Shown: positions 50,065 through 60,095 of the stretch, in pieces | How positions within the stretch are numbered: position 1 is the first letter of the stretch | How the letters are laid out: the number at the start of each line of letters is the position of its first letter | Assembly (NCBI GenBank): GCA_029945375.1 | Contig: CM057066.1 | Coordinates: 1,302,001-1,366,000, forward strand | DNA from: Agaricus subrufescens | Taxonomy: Eukaryota; Basidiomycota; Agaricomycetes; Agaricales; Agaricaceae | DNA length: 64,000 bases | Direction of reading: 5' to 3' | Translations under genes and position numbers: made by a program | Notes under the pieces: generated by a model | Seen by the model: the letters and a program-made list of their open reading frames with translations, nothing else | Told to the model about the DNA's origin: nothing | Database searches by the model: none

Positions 50065-51560
50065 TTACATCCACAATAAATCGTTCAATGGGATCTGCAA
50101 TTGCTTCGCCAGCAGCAATGCCGTGTCTTGTGAGATGGCAGACTTGAACGTCGGTGGGCCGTCGATCCTGTCAGGGGGTGATGTTCGGAGAAGGAGGCGC
50201 ATAGAAGCCATTTCCATGATCTGGAAAGAGTGTTAGAGCAAAAGATAAATGGATGGAGGGTGCTTACTGCATTGTAGATTGCTACTCTGTTGATTTCCAT
50301 GTCGGTATATTCTCCTGGTATGGTAAATTCAGGACGGGGTGGCCTTGAATCAACGTCGTTTTCTTCAAGAAGAGCACCGAGGATTGCAATCATACGATCG
50401 ACTGGAAATGGGGAAGGGCCCAGGAGATGGGGTGGAATCTACTATGGCTCGTTGATCTGGGTCTCAGAAATAAGCGCTTTACAGACCTGTTTTGATTTAG
50501 TTTGGACTTTTGTGATCCTCCGTCGTCGCTTCTTCTCATCAAGCCCTCTTCCAAACATTCGCACATCTGTTTTTGCAGGATTTGTAGACGCGATGTAAGA
50601 CGCGACGAGAATGAATTTGGACATTCGTGGCAAAGAGGATAGCCCATTCTCAGACTGTTGAGGGCCAGGAGGCTGAGAAGGCTGGTTTAGAATATTCGGG
50701 TCAGGATCGTTGGCGGTTGCCCAGTCAGCAGCATTCGTAAGGCGAGGATGGAGCGACTCGAGGGCACTGGTGATTGTGGGGGTGAACGCGCGTAAAAGAC
50801 GAAGGCGGGTGTCCTCGGAGGGAGGGGACGAGGAGGAGAGGACGGGTTTGACGAAGCCAGGCCAGCGTGCGGCGGCGATGTAAGCTAGTTCGTCGATGTC
50901 GTGTGTGTAGGGAAAACAGACCTCGCAGATCATGGTGATGTAATGGGCGTAGAGCTGCTCGAGGGATGGGCCGTAAGAGTCGGGATAGCGGGCTGAGAGC
51001 GTTTTGATGATATCTGGCCCGAGGGTGAATATATGCGTGGAGGAGCGGGAGATGTCGCACAAACCTGGCTTTGAGGGCGGTTTTGGGTCGATGTAGTAGG
51101 GCTCGGGGGAGGCACCGAGGGGGGGCTTGATGTCCTGCCACTGCGTCTGCGACAGGAAGACGACGGTGAGGTCGAGCTGGCTCTGGGCGCGGATGAGGGG
51201 CCGTGCGGGAGACAATGAACGCGGGCTTACCAGCTCGGCGAGCCTGGCCAGGGGAACAATGGCATCCGGAAGGCGCTCCTTGAGCCTGTGGACGTGCTCG
51301 ACGGTGATCACAAACGACGCGTCCTGCTGCGCGTGGAGGAGCTGGAGGCCGTGGAGGAACGAGTCCCAGCTGTCGTAGGAGCCAGGGCCGAGGATGGCGG
51401 TGAAGAGGAGGCGCTGGGTGAACGTCGCGACGGCATCGACGTGGACGTGGAAGACGCCGGGACGGTCGAGGGCCGCGCGGACGGCGGCGGCGGTGGCGGG
51501 GAGGGCGAGAGGGTCGCAGACGAAGACGAAGGGGGAGGCAGTGAGTTCGGCGAGTTGCAT
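50065..51560 (-). CDS. ORC5: Origin recognition complex subunit 5, with degenerate ATPase motifs
   Basis: Part of the complex that marks replication origins. The most diagnostic segment is the ORC5 winged-helix lead LPRMSKFILVASYIASTNPA followed by KTDVRMFGRGL and a basic KKRRRR run (about 50540-50640). The C-terminus reads VDSRPPRPEFTIPG, INRVAIYNA and KSAISQDTALLLAKQLQIPL, ending NDLLWM at 50065. The N-terminal AAA+ fold is shortened: PFVFVCDPLALPATAAAVRA stands where a Walker A loop (GxxxxGKT) is expected, and the Walker B position reads FVITVEHVHRL without the usual Asp. The upstream in-frame codon is TTG, so the first ATG (51560) is used. About 470 residues. Confidence 0.85.
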
Positions 51561-51581
51561 GTTGGTGTCCAACCACCATCA

Positions 51582-54500
51582 ATGTCGTCCTCCAAGCCCC
51601 GCGCGCCCTCTGCTGCCTCCAGCACCGTCAGGTCCGGGCTCAAGACGCCGGGCAGCTCAAGGACGCCCGCGATGCGCCGCACGTCCTCGGTCCCTGTCCA
51701 GCCCTCCCTCACGACCCCTTCACGTCCCTCGAGGCAGAACAGTGCTCCCCCCAAGTCTCTTGCTGGCTCACAGAGGCTGCGAACGACCTCCATGTATTCT
51801 CCAAAACTCATCAAGACTCCCGCCCAGACGCCCCCTCGTGCGTCCTCCAACATCGCCGCCGCCGTCACTCCAACCCCCAAGGCAAAATCCTCCGCTCAAA
51901 TGCTCGCCCTCTCGCCTGCCGTCAACCTGACCTCGCCGAGTCCTAAAGTCAAGGCGAGGATCCAGCAGGCCTCTACCACCCCGCAACACACGCCTCCCCA
52001 GAACAAGTTTGCCTCGCCGATGATAGCCCGGAACAGATTTGCCTCGCCGAGGATCGCCACCCCTCCATCAGCCTCTGTATGGGAGGGCGATGACGACATG
52101 AGCGACGGCCTGGTTACGGACGTGGAGGATGTAAATCTCGACGAAGAGGTCAGTCATTCCTCACTCGTAGTATTCACGTCTTTGACCTCTCGCCATAGAT
52201 GGATACTGCTTTAAAGCAGGTCCTCGCTATGCATACTCGCAAAATTCTCCACTACAAACGCCTTTTGGAGCGTGCACAGGCTTCCACGGCTGCGCAACTC
52301 CATGCCTTGCAAGCTCAAGTTCATATGCTTCGAGACCAGACTGGTTCTGATCCCAACCTGGTGGATACCTCCAGTTTCTTTTGCATCTGTGGTGGCCAGA
52401 AAACGCAAGGCTTTTGGAGTGGCTATCGTGAAGACGAGGACACTCATGTCAACGGTGACCTTGCCAGCGTGCTAGTCTCTTTTGATGAAAAGGAGATACG
52501 AAAAGTTCTCCGCAAGCTGGATCAACAGGACCGGATGCGATTGATTGCGTTGATCCTCGAGTGTAAGTTTCCAGCAAGTGCCCCGAGCTGCCACAAATAA
52601 GCTCGTTCTATTTTTAGCATGCCTACCAGGCGATATACGCCTTCAGATTCTATTGCTGGACAAATATCTCAAGTCGACATTCGATATCTTAGGACACCTA
52701 GCACCCGATATTGCTTTCCGCATTCTCTCGAGATTGTCAGTCAAGGAACTGCTGAGACTGGAGCCTGTACATTTTCCATAATTTTTCATTTCGCGGTCAC
52801 GATCCTCATAAACTACTATAGGTCTCAAAGAAGTGGCAAGCGATGGTTCATCATCCTGCAATCTGGAGATATCACTGCTTGCGCATCACCGCAACGGACC
52901 CCCACCCTCTCAAACCACCTGCAACTCCCGAAGGCTGGTGAGGGTCCCCTCCAACACCTCTCTCGTATTCAAGCTAACTCGGATTTCAAGGGAACCTTTG
53001 TATCGTTCCCTGCACCATCGGGAATCCAACTTTTACAATGGGCTGCCTCAGTCTATTCGATTCCTGAATGGTCATACCAACTTTTGCACAACCCTTCTCT
53101 TACGTGGCAAGAGGCTGATCAGCGGAAGTTATGATGAAACCATTCGCTTCTGGGATATCGAAACCGGCGAGATGAAAAAGTGTCTTCCAGTGAAGAAGCC
53201 TGTCAGCTGTATCGATTTCTTGGCGGAAGAAGGTAATGTTATTTCATGAGTTGAATCATCGAGTATACTTATCAGTGATTTCAGAAGTCTTTGTTGTCGG
53301 TTTCCACGATGTTGGGTAAGCTAACGCACTGTTCGCCCGTTATTGGACAGGCTTTTTATTCTAAACTTAGCCGCGTACACTTGTACTCATCTTTGACCTT
53401 CACCCCGCTGCAGCAACTTGCAGGTCATCTAAATGGCATTCGTGCCGTCGCACTCTCCTCCAAAAACCTCGTCTCAGCCGGAGTAGATAAAGCCCTTGTA
53501 TGCTGGGACTGGCGAGCGGGAACAAAGATCGTTCGGTTCGGACAACAAACCACGATCAACATTGGCGTGCAGATAATCGCTGGTGATGGCGGCGGTGGAG
53601 AGGAGGGGGAAAGGATCGTCAGTGTGACGATTGATGGAATTGTGAGAGTTTTCTCGATCAGTGAGCTTTTTCCGTCTTTTACCGATCCCTTGACCTCATC
53701 ACGCACTCAATGCAGAGAGAAGAGAGATGATCTCTCAGTTCAAGCTTTCTGAACTCGGAGCAGGGGATCCTGTGTTGAATGCAAAGATCCACAATGTTGG
53801 CGCTGCACCTTACAACATGCTGCAGTGGTTTGCCGCTAAGGGTACCCAGATGACCGTGAGTGCTTTATCTATTACTTAAAGGACCAATGTATACTCACTC
53901 AATGGATTAGTGCGCCACCAAGTCCGTTATCATGCATCTTCAATGGCAAGAAGGTGAAGCGAAACCGACAGGTTCCAACCTATCAGCGAGTACCTCTTCG
54001 AACCTATCAGCGAGTACTTCGTCAAACCTATCAGCGAGTACTTCGTCAATCTCCTCTCGTAATCGACTCCCTACAGTCTCACCACCTCAACGTCGTATAA
54101 CCCTTGGAGCTCCTTCGCCCCTTCCCTCTGTCAGTAGCAAACGTCTCAACACGAGTCAGAGGTCCTCTCGAACGTCTCTTGGCACTCATAGCCCGTATCC
54201 CCGCCTCTCAACCCCCGGCCCAGGATTACCTTTGTTTCCTATTCATTTCGGCAGGGCTGCCATTCTAACGGCGCCACCCAAGTTGGTTGCTGTTGTCGAG
54301 ACTCCTGATGTCGCCGTTGGTGCTGTTGATCCGAAAAAGAGAAGGGTGATCACTTCCACGCGGTTCAGTTCGCGTTTGGGTGCGGATCGGAGAATTTTCC
54401 TCTCAACACATCGAGATAAAGAATCACCCGCCCCTTCTCAGCGTGATGATGACGACGATGGCCATTCTGGCCAAATCCGCAAAGAGAATGGAAATGGAGT

Positions 54501-54886
54501 TTTGCGTGGAGAACAGGAAGGAGTAGACATTGAATCCGATGTTACGGCGCTTACGGGAGTTTGGGCGTCGCTCGCGAATGCAAATGGGAGCTTGAGTACT
54601 GCGGTAAAGGGATTGAAGGGTGTGGCGCCACCCAAGTTTATGGGATTGGCTACGCCTGAGAAGAATCCAATGTCGATGCAGCTGAGCCATGAGGAAGTGG
54701 TAGTAGGATGTGCTGATGGTTCAATCTAGTAAGTCGTTTCTTTCCTCTAAAGTCAAGGTCCTGACTTGCCTCTCTAGTGTTATGAGTTTTGTGGGGTATG
54801 ACTACAAGAAGGAAAGGAATACGGGGATGGAAGAATACGTCTTTGGTGAAGATTTGGATGATGATAATGGAAGTGAGGGGGAGTGA
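51582..54886 (+). CDS. Large F-box/WD40-repeat protein
   Basis: Probably the substrate receptor of an SCF ubiquitin ligase. The N-terminal 190 residues are disordered, rich in Ser, Thr and Pro with many TP/SP sites ([17 protein letters not shown]). A coiled helix follows ([20 protein letters not shown]). The F-box begins near 52690 ([20 protein letters not shown], then [14 protein letters not shown] with [10 protein letters not shown]). WD40 blades come next: [20 protein letters not shown] with [33 protein letters not shown] with [12 protein letters not shown]; and [14 protein letters not shown]. The C-terminal region contains a 24-bp coding minisatellite (53974-54046) and long disordered stretches before a last blade ([15 protein letters not shown]). 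About 950 residues. Similar domain order occurs in Pof1/Met30-type proteins, but orthology is not shown. Confidence 0.78.
53974..54046 (+). repeat. 24-bp minisatellite within the F-box/WD40 gene
   Basis: Three near-identical units beginning AACCTATCAGCGAGTACYTC encode NLSASTSS three times in a row. The unit length is a multiple of three, so changes in copy number keep the frame. Confidence 0.85.
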
Positions 54887-55821
54887 GTAATCAAGGATTC
54901 GGAAGTCAAGTCGTGTGACTTGGAGGAAGTTTTCGCATTTTAGTTGTCTGTTATGCCCAGTGACTGTTGTGTAATTGCATCGTATCACTTGCATGTTGAT
55001 TCTCATGTCCTACTTCAACTTAGATTATCATTAGAGATATTTGAATAGCACTCATCCTAAGTTCCAAGTATAAGATTCCTTGGTTTAGAAGGTCCAGAAG
55101 GAATGAAATTGGAAAAAGATGAATAGGCAAAGGAAAATCAAAATCAAAATTTCTCAAGTTAACTAGAAAAAAATTTAGGTGAATTTATTTGAATTGTTGA
55201 GGCTCAGTAGCTGGGTCACATTGTTGAAGTCCTTTGACACCAACAGTAATATATCTTTTTTTTTTTGGTGGAGGGTTTGTGTGGCTCTCTAATTGCAGAC
55301 AAGGTCAGTACCAAAGAGCCCTCTAATGTTCCATATGTAGTGCTGCCAAATGGAGGAAATGCAATTTATGCATGCTGAGAGGCTGAGTCAATCAACAGTG
55401 TGGGACTCACATTTTTCCACTACCCATTAAAACTTCCAAATGCTGACACCTGGAGTGATCAAACATGTGACCTTGCTGCTTTAACTGAAGTTTACCCCTA
55501 TATGTGCAACTTCTGGGCAGAGGCAATCATCACTAGGCTATGCTGCCAGTGTAATATATTATTTACTTATTCTATTTTACCAATGGTCTGTTTTCAACTT
55601 TTGATTTCACATATTACTGTTTCCTGCTTTTTATGTTTTATATCTCTGACTGTAAGCTTCAGCTTGCAACATCACCTTCCATTCAATACACATGTCCTTA
55701 TTCTTGTTCTAAAATATGCTGTCTGGACCTACTCTTGGTTGTGTGACAGTAAGTTCTTGAGTTCTCCTTTAGTGAGCCCATATCAGGCTTTCACTTTTTT
55801 TTGAGCATCATCCATACAGTA
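54887..55821. other. Start of the repeat block: AT-rich, CG-poor relic sequence
   Basis: Gene-like composition stops just after the F-box/WD40 stop. The stretch is AT-rich with poly-T tracts (55257-55266) and almost no CG. A 134-codon frame at 55400-55804 includes TWSDQTCDLAALTEVYPYMC but has no recognised domain and probably is a repeat remnant. Confidence 0.5.
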
Positions 55822-56041
55822 CAGTGATGGACAAAAGGGTTGCAATGTTTGGCACCCCTTCAAAGATACCGCTATAGCGTGGGAACTATTAGCTATGGAG
55901 TCACGTGAGTGGTACCGTCTGATAGCACTGCTTCTGTGCTTTCCCACAATATGCATATCATTATGTAATACTCAATATTGATGGAGTTATAGGCAGTTTC
56001 TTGACAAAAGTCCATTGCAACCCTTTTGTCCATCTCAGTCA
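55822..56041. repeat. Left TIR of the complete Tc1-type element
   Basis: 220 bp. Outer end CAGTGATGGACAAAAGGG; inner end, read inward on the other strand, CTGAGATGGACAAAAGGG. It contains the palindromes CGCTATAGCG and CACGTG. Confidence 0.9.
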
Positions 56042-56062
56042 CAAAGTACAAATCTCTACTAT

Positions 56063-57079
56063 TCAGTACTTTGTATACCCTCCCTTGGCCTGAATCACTG
56101 CTTCCACTCTCCTAGGCATACTTTCTATCAGATTCTGACACACCTCTGGTTCTATCTTGTTCCACTCTATATCCACCCTCTCCCAAAGTTCCTTTATCCC
56201 CCTTGGTGCTTCTTCATACTCCTCAAGCCTGAGTTTGAGATAATTCCACAGGTGTTCAATGGGGTTAAGATCAGGAGACTGTGCAGGCCATGGTAAAACA
56301 TCAATTCCCTTGTCTTTGAACCAGTTTTGAGCTTTTTTGGACCTGTGTTTGGGGTCATTATCCTGCTGAAAGGTGAAATCCTCCCTCTCTTTCCCATAAT
56401 ACTCCAGGCTAGCCTCCAGGGTCTCCTCCAAAATCTCAACATACAGTTCACCATCCATCTTACCTTCAATCTGGCATGTATAGCCACATCCTTCCCAGAA
56501 CATACAACCCCACATCATCAAAGATCCTCCTCCAAACTTTAGAGTCCCAGACACCAGCCTATCATTCAAGCTCTCCCCCTGTTTTTTCCATACCCACTTC
56601 CTCCCATCTGAGCCTAGACAATTGATCTTAGTCTCATCAGACCATACAATAGTCTTCCAGTCATCCACAGTCCAGTTTCTATGCTCTATAGCCCACTCCA
56701 ATCTGTTCCTCTTATGCTTAGCAGTAAGAAGAGGATGTTTAACCTTAACTACAGCCTTCATGCCAGTGTGGGAGAGATTTCTGCAAATAGTCTTTGAAGA
56801 TACTGAGTGGGGGAGTGTATGGGTAAGCATTCTTTTGACTTGGGAGGCATTGTCAGCTTTCTGGGAGGTGATTAAGCAGATGACATAGCGGGTATCTGAA
56901 GGAGAAAGTAGCTTGGGACAGCCACCAGTGGGCTTGGCAAGCTCAGGTCTGTGCTTAGACCTGACTCTGGATATAGTAGAGAGGTGTAGACCAGTTGTAG
57001 CAGAGATGTGATGAGCAGATGCTCCAGAGTCAAGCAAATGGAGGATGTGAGAGAGCTGACTGGTTGTGAGGGGCTTCAT
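56063..57079 (-). CDS. Tc1-family DDE transposase, apparently intact
   Basis: An uninterrupted single-exon frame of 338 residues from MKPLTTSQLSHILHLLDSGA. The N-terminal half is the paired-type helix-turn-helix DNA-binding region (SAHHISATTGLHLSTISRVR; TISR is the recognition helix type). Catalytic residues: first Asp in TIVWSDETKINCLG; second in FTFQQDNDPKHRSKKAQNW; Glu in AQSPDLNPIEHLWNYLK, 34 residues after the second Asp, hence DD34E. Length and spacing match active Tc1 transposases. TATA-like ATATATATAG lies about 30 bp upstream. In-frame codons upstream of 57079 begin with TTG, so this ATG is used. It lacks introns, unlike the surrounding host genes. Confidence 0.95.
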   Translation of the reverse strand: MKPLTTSQLSHILHLLDSGASAHHISATTGLHLSTISRVRSKHRPELAKPTGGCPKLLSPSDTRYVICLITSQKADNASQVKRMLTHTLPHSVSSKTICRNLSHTGMKAVVKVKHPLLTAKHKRNRLEWAIEHRNWTVDDWKTIVWSDETKINCLGSDGRKWVWKKQGESLNDRLVSGTLKFGGGSLMMWGCMFWEGCGYTCQIEGKMDGELYVEILEETLEASLEYYGKEREDFTFQQDNDPKHRSKKAQNWFKDKGIDVLPWPAQSPDLNPIEHLWNYLKLRLEEYEEAPRGIKELWERVDIEWNKIEPEVCQNLIESMPRRVEAVIQAKGGYTKY

Positions 57080-57210
57080 GGCTAAGGAGTGAGTCAATGA
57101 TGGCTGTTATATATATAGGAGAGGTGGCTGTGGTGATTTTCACGTTTATCAATTGTGGCTGTGCTGAATTTCCCTGTCAATCAACAAAGTCAGGTGACTT
57201 TGTTCAACCT

Positions 57211-57427
57211 TGACTGAGACAGACAAAAGGGTTGCAATGGACTTTTGTCAGGAAACTGCCTATAACTCCATCAATATTGAGTATTACATAATATATGCAT
57301 ATGGGAAAAGCACAGAAGCAGGGCTATCAGACGGTACCGCTCACGTGACTCCATAGTTAATAGTTCCCACGCTATAGCGGTATCTTTGAAGGGGTGCCAA
57401 ACATTGCAACCCTTTTGTCTGTCACTG
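57211..57427. repeat. Right TIR of the complete Tc1-type element (transposase 5' side)
   Basis: 217 bp. Both its outer and inner ends carry the variant GACAGACAAAAGGG instead of GATGGACAAAAGGG found at both ends of the left TIR. Confidence 0.9.
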
Positions 57428-57428
57428 T

Positions 57429-57799
57429 ATCTTGTTGACCTTATTGGTGAGCATATACCTCAAAAATCTTTTGCTTGTATTCTCTTTTCCAATGCATATA
57501 TCCCCCTTTCCAAAAATCCAAAGGCACATAGACACAATTTACCTTGCACATATATCCACTTGAGTACTGTCAAATCAGGACAACTACTTTGGCCCTGTTT
57601 GCTCATGAAACTAACTACCAGCAATGCCACAAGTGTCAATGCTCTAATTGACACTGGGGTGTCTGTGATATTGATATGCAATACACTTGTCAAATACCTC
57701 CTCCTTCCACACCTCTATCTACAAAGATTTATTTCAATCAAGACAGCTACAAAATCACATAAACAGCTTGACTCTCCATCCTTGTTTATGCCACAATAG
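57429..57799 (+). pseudogene. Retropepsin-like fragment of a retrotransposon
   Basis: An open stretch contains VNALIDTGVSVILICNTLVK followed by YLLLPHLYLQ. The DTG in a hydrophobic setting, followed about ten residues later by a helix, is the pattern of gag-pol aspartic proteases of LTR retrotransposons. No other domain is linked, and it is directly adjacent to the Tc1 right end, so it is a fragment. Low-to-moderate certainty. Confidence 0.4.
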
Positions 57800-58099
57800 G
57801 GACAGTCACAGATAAAGTCACCAGTTTTGAGTTAGTGTCACCTAATATGAGATGAAACATTGACATTGAAAAGAAGAATATACAGTACACCTACTTTTTT
57901 CTGACCCAATTATACCAGTCCAAAATTCCAACCTGAACACATGGAGTCTGATTGCAAAAAAAAATAAAGTGAAATAGAAGAATGTTATACATAAAATGGT
58001 TGCTTACCTGGGACAGTACCACAGACAGCATCACAACTAGAATGCATGGAAAAGAAAAAAGGAATTGTGGGCAGGATTTTACCATCAGTCCCCAGAGTG

Positions 58100-58440
58100 G
58101 TAGTGCTTGGCCCTACTGCTTCTTTGTGTACAGAAACTGGCACCTGAGCCAGTCACAGTTGAAGCATTGTGACCAGAATAGATACAAAGTGTCCATGGCA
58201 GAATGCATAGTATTACTCCACTTGGCAGCAGAGCAATTGATGCAGTGTTGGGTGTTGGGATTCATCTTAGAGGCAATGCAGGAAGAGTGGTGGAAGTCAA
58301 TGTAGTGCAGACCCCTGCAGTGAGCACACCATATGCCTTTTGCATGGCATACTGTATGGTAGAGTAGTGGCCCCACCTTATGCAGCAAGTGCACAAGGCA
58401 GAGCTAGGCCATGGGGCAGCACCATAAATCTGACAGTTGT
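58100..58440 (-). pseudogene. LINE ORF1-like Cys-rich fragment, copy 1
   Basis: On the minus strand the frame holds WCAHCRGLHYIDFHHSSCIA and HCINCSAAKW, ending DTLYLFWSQCFNCDWL and a stop near 58113. The same order of Cys/His motifs and the same ending (DTLCPFWDNCFDQDWL) occur in the second copy at 62290-62740. The pattern CxxC-GH-C followed by two further CxxC-type knuckles is that of Gag-like ORF1 proteins of fungal LINEs. It is frameshifted upstream of its first knuckle. Confidence 0.5.
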
Positions 58441-58750
58441 AGAGAATGTGATCAGGCTATGCCCGAAATGTTCTCTTTTTGTTTTTATTATCTATTCTCA
58501 CGGTTGCTAGGTACTTAAGTAGAAATTTTGTACTTTTGTACTTTGGCTTCCCCCAAGATGGAATGACCCACAGTTTGACAGTTTCTCTGCTCTGACAGGA
58601 TTAACATCAGATGCCACGAGCACGTTGTATTTGTATCATCAAGGTTGACATTGGGAGGTCCCACTGAGGTTGTTTTGTTGACCTCAATTGTTGAACAAAC
58701 TCACATCCTTCACAGTTATGGCTGCCAATGATGACCTGCTTACTAATATA

Positions 58751-58970
58751 CAGTGACAGACAAAAGGGTTGCAATGTTTGGCACCCCTTCAAAGATACCG
58801 CTATAGCGTGGGAACTATTGACCATGAAGTCACGTGAGTGGTATCGTCTGATAGCCCTGCTTTTGTGCTTTTCTACAATATGCATATCATTATGTAATAC
58901 TCAATATTGATGGAGTTATAGGCAGTTTCCTGACAAAGGTCCATTGCAACCCTTTTGTCTGTCTCAGTCA
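58751..58970. repeat. Left TIR of the deleted Tc1-type element
   Basis: 220 bp; outer and inner ends both carry GACAGACAAAAGGG, as in the transposase-5'-side TIR of the complete copy. Confidence 0.88.
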
Positions 58971-59098
58971 AGGTTGAACAAAATCACCTGACTTTGTTGA
59001 TTGACAGGGAAATTCAGCACAGCCACAATCAACAAACATGAAAATCAGCACAACCACCCCTCCTATATATATAGCCATCATTGACTCACTCCTTAGCT

Positions 59099-59600
59099 AT
59101 GAAGCCCCTCACAACCAGTCAGCTCTCTCACATTCTCTATTTGCTTGACTCTGGAGCATCTGCTCATCACATCTCTGCTACAACTGGTCTACATCTCTCT
59201 ACTATCTCCAGAGTCAGGTCTAAGCACAGACCTAAACTTGCCAAGCCCACTGGTGGCCATCCCAAGCTACTTTCTCCTTCAGACACCCACTATGTCATTT
59301 GCTTAATCACCTCCTAGAAAGCTGACAATGCCCCCCAAGTTAAAAAAATACTTACCCATACACTCCCCCACTCAGTATCTTCAAAGACTATTCACAGAAA
59401 TCTTTCCCACCCTGGCATGAAGGCTGTATTTAAGGTTAAATGTCCTCTTCTTACTGCTAAGCATAAGAGAGACAGATTGGAGTGGGCTATAGAGCATAGA
59501 AACTGGACTGTGGATGACTGGAAGACTATTGTATGGTCTGATGAGACTAAGATCAATTGTCTAGGCTCAGATGGCAGGAAGTAGGTATGGAAAGAGGTTT
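59099..59600 (+). pseudogene. Broken transposase of the deleted Tc1-type copy
   Basis: Starts MKPLTTSQLSHILYLLDSGA with an intact helix-turn-helix part, but has a stop after VICLITS at 59317 and another where the complete copy has Trp (SDGRK-stop). The frame keeps the first catalytic Asp (WSDETKINCLG) and then joins the element's 3' end; the second Asp and the Glu are deleted. It cannot make active transposase but keeps both ends, so it could be mobilised in trans. Confidence 0.9.
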
Positions 59601-59608
59601 GTACTTTG

Positions 59609-59828
59609 TGACTGAGATGGACAAAAGGGTTGCAATGGACTTTTGTCAGAAGACTGCCTGTAACTCCATCAATATTTAGTATTATATAATGATATATATA
59701 TTGTGGGATAGCGCAGAAGAAGGGCTATCAGACAGTACTACTCATGTGACTACATGTTCAATAGTTCCCACACTATAGCGGTATCTTTGAAGGGGTGCCA
59801 AACATTGCAACCCTTTTGTCCATCACTG
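59609..59828. repeat. Right TIR of the deleted Tc1-type element
   Basis: 220 bp; outer and inner ends both carry GATGGACAAAAGGG, matching the transposase-3'-side TIR of the complete copy. Confidence 0.88.
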
Positions 59829-60095
59829 TATATCCTTTAGGCTTGATCAGGGAAATGATGTAAACTCATATTCAAATTCCTGAGCCTCAAAAATATATAC
59901 TTCAGCTGTATAAATACAAGATTCTAAGCAGAAAAGTGGCAGAATACATATGTAACTCTTGCAATGTTTTCCTAGATCTCCATAGATAGTGTATTCCATC
60001 ATAAATGTATAGACAATCTTACTTATCTAAATGTTTTATTTTTGTTTACATGGTTACTATAGCTGTTTTCCTGAGTTTCTTGTCTAAGTCTAATG

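Larger units (their letters stand above)
55822..57427 (-). mobile_element. Tc1-type (DD34E) DNA transposon, structurally complete copy
   Basis: A 1,606-bp element flanked by TA on both sides (55820-55821 and 57428-57429), the Tc1/mariner target duplication. It has terminal inverted repeats of 220 and 217 bp starting CAGTGAYRGACAAAAGGG and one intact transposase frame on the minus strand. Each TIR is itself bounded by an inverted pair of about 22 bp (see findings). The body contains about one CG in 1 kb while each TIR keeps about four. Confidence 0.95.
58751..59828 (+). mobile_element. Internally deleted (non-autonomous) copy of the Tc1-type element
   Basis: 1,078 bp, flanked by TA (58749-58750 and 59829-59830). 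It has the same TIRs (58751-58970 and 59609-59828) as the complete element, in the opposite orientation. It is 528 bp shorter: sequence is lost between the region encoding SDGRKWVW and the end of the transposase gene. Confidence 0.93.

Noticed and set aside
50725..51582. 285-codon Arg/Pro-rich minus-strand frame
   Set aside because: Alternate frame of ORC5, with composition typical of a shadow.
51308..51930. Long overlapping frames on both strands across the ORC5 / F-box gene junction
   Set aside because: They are shadow frames of two GC-rich coding regions; the conserved ORC5 and F-box/WD40 frames explain the DNA.
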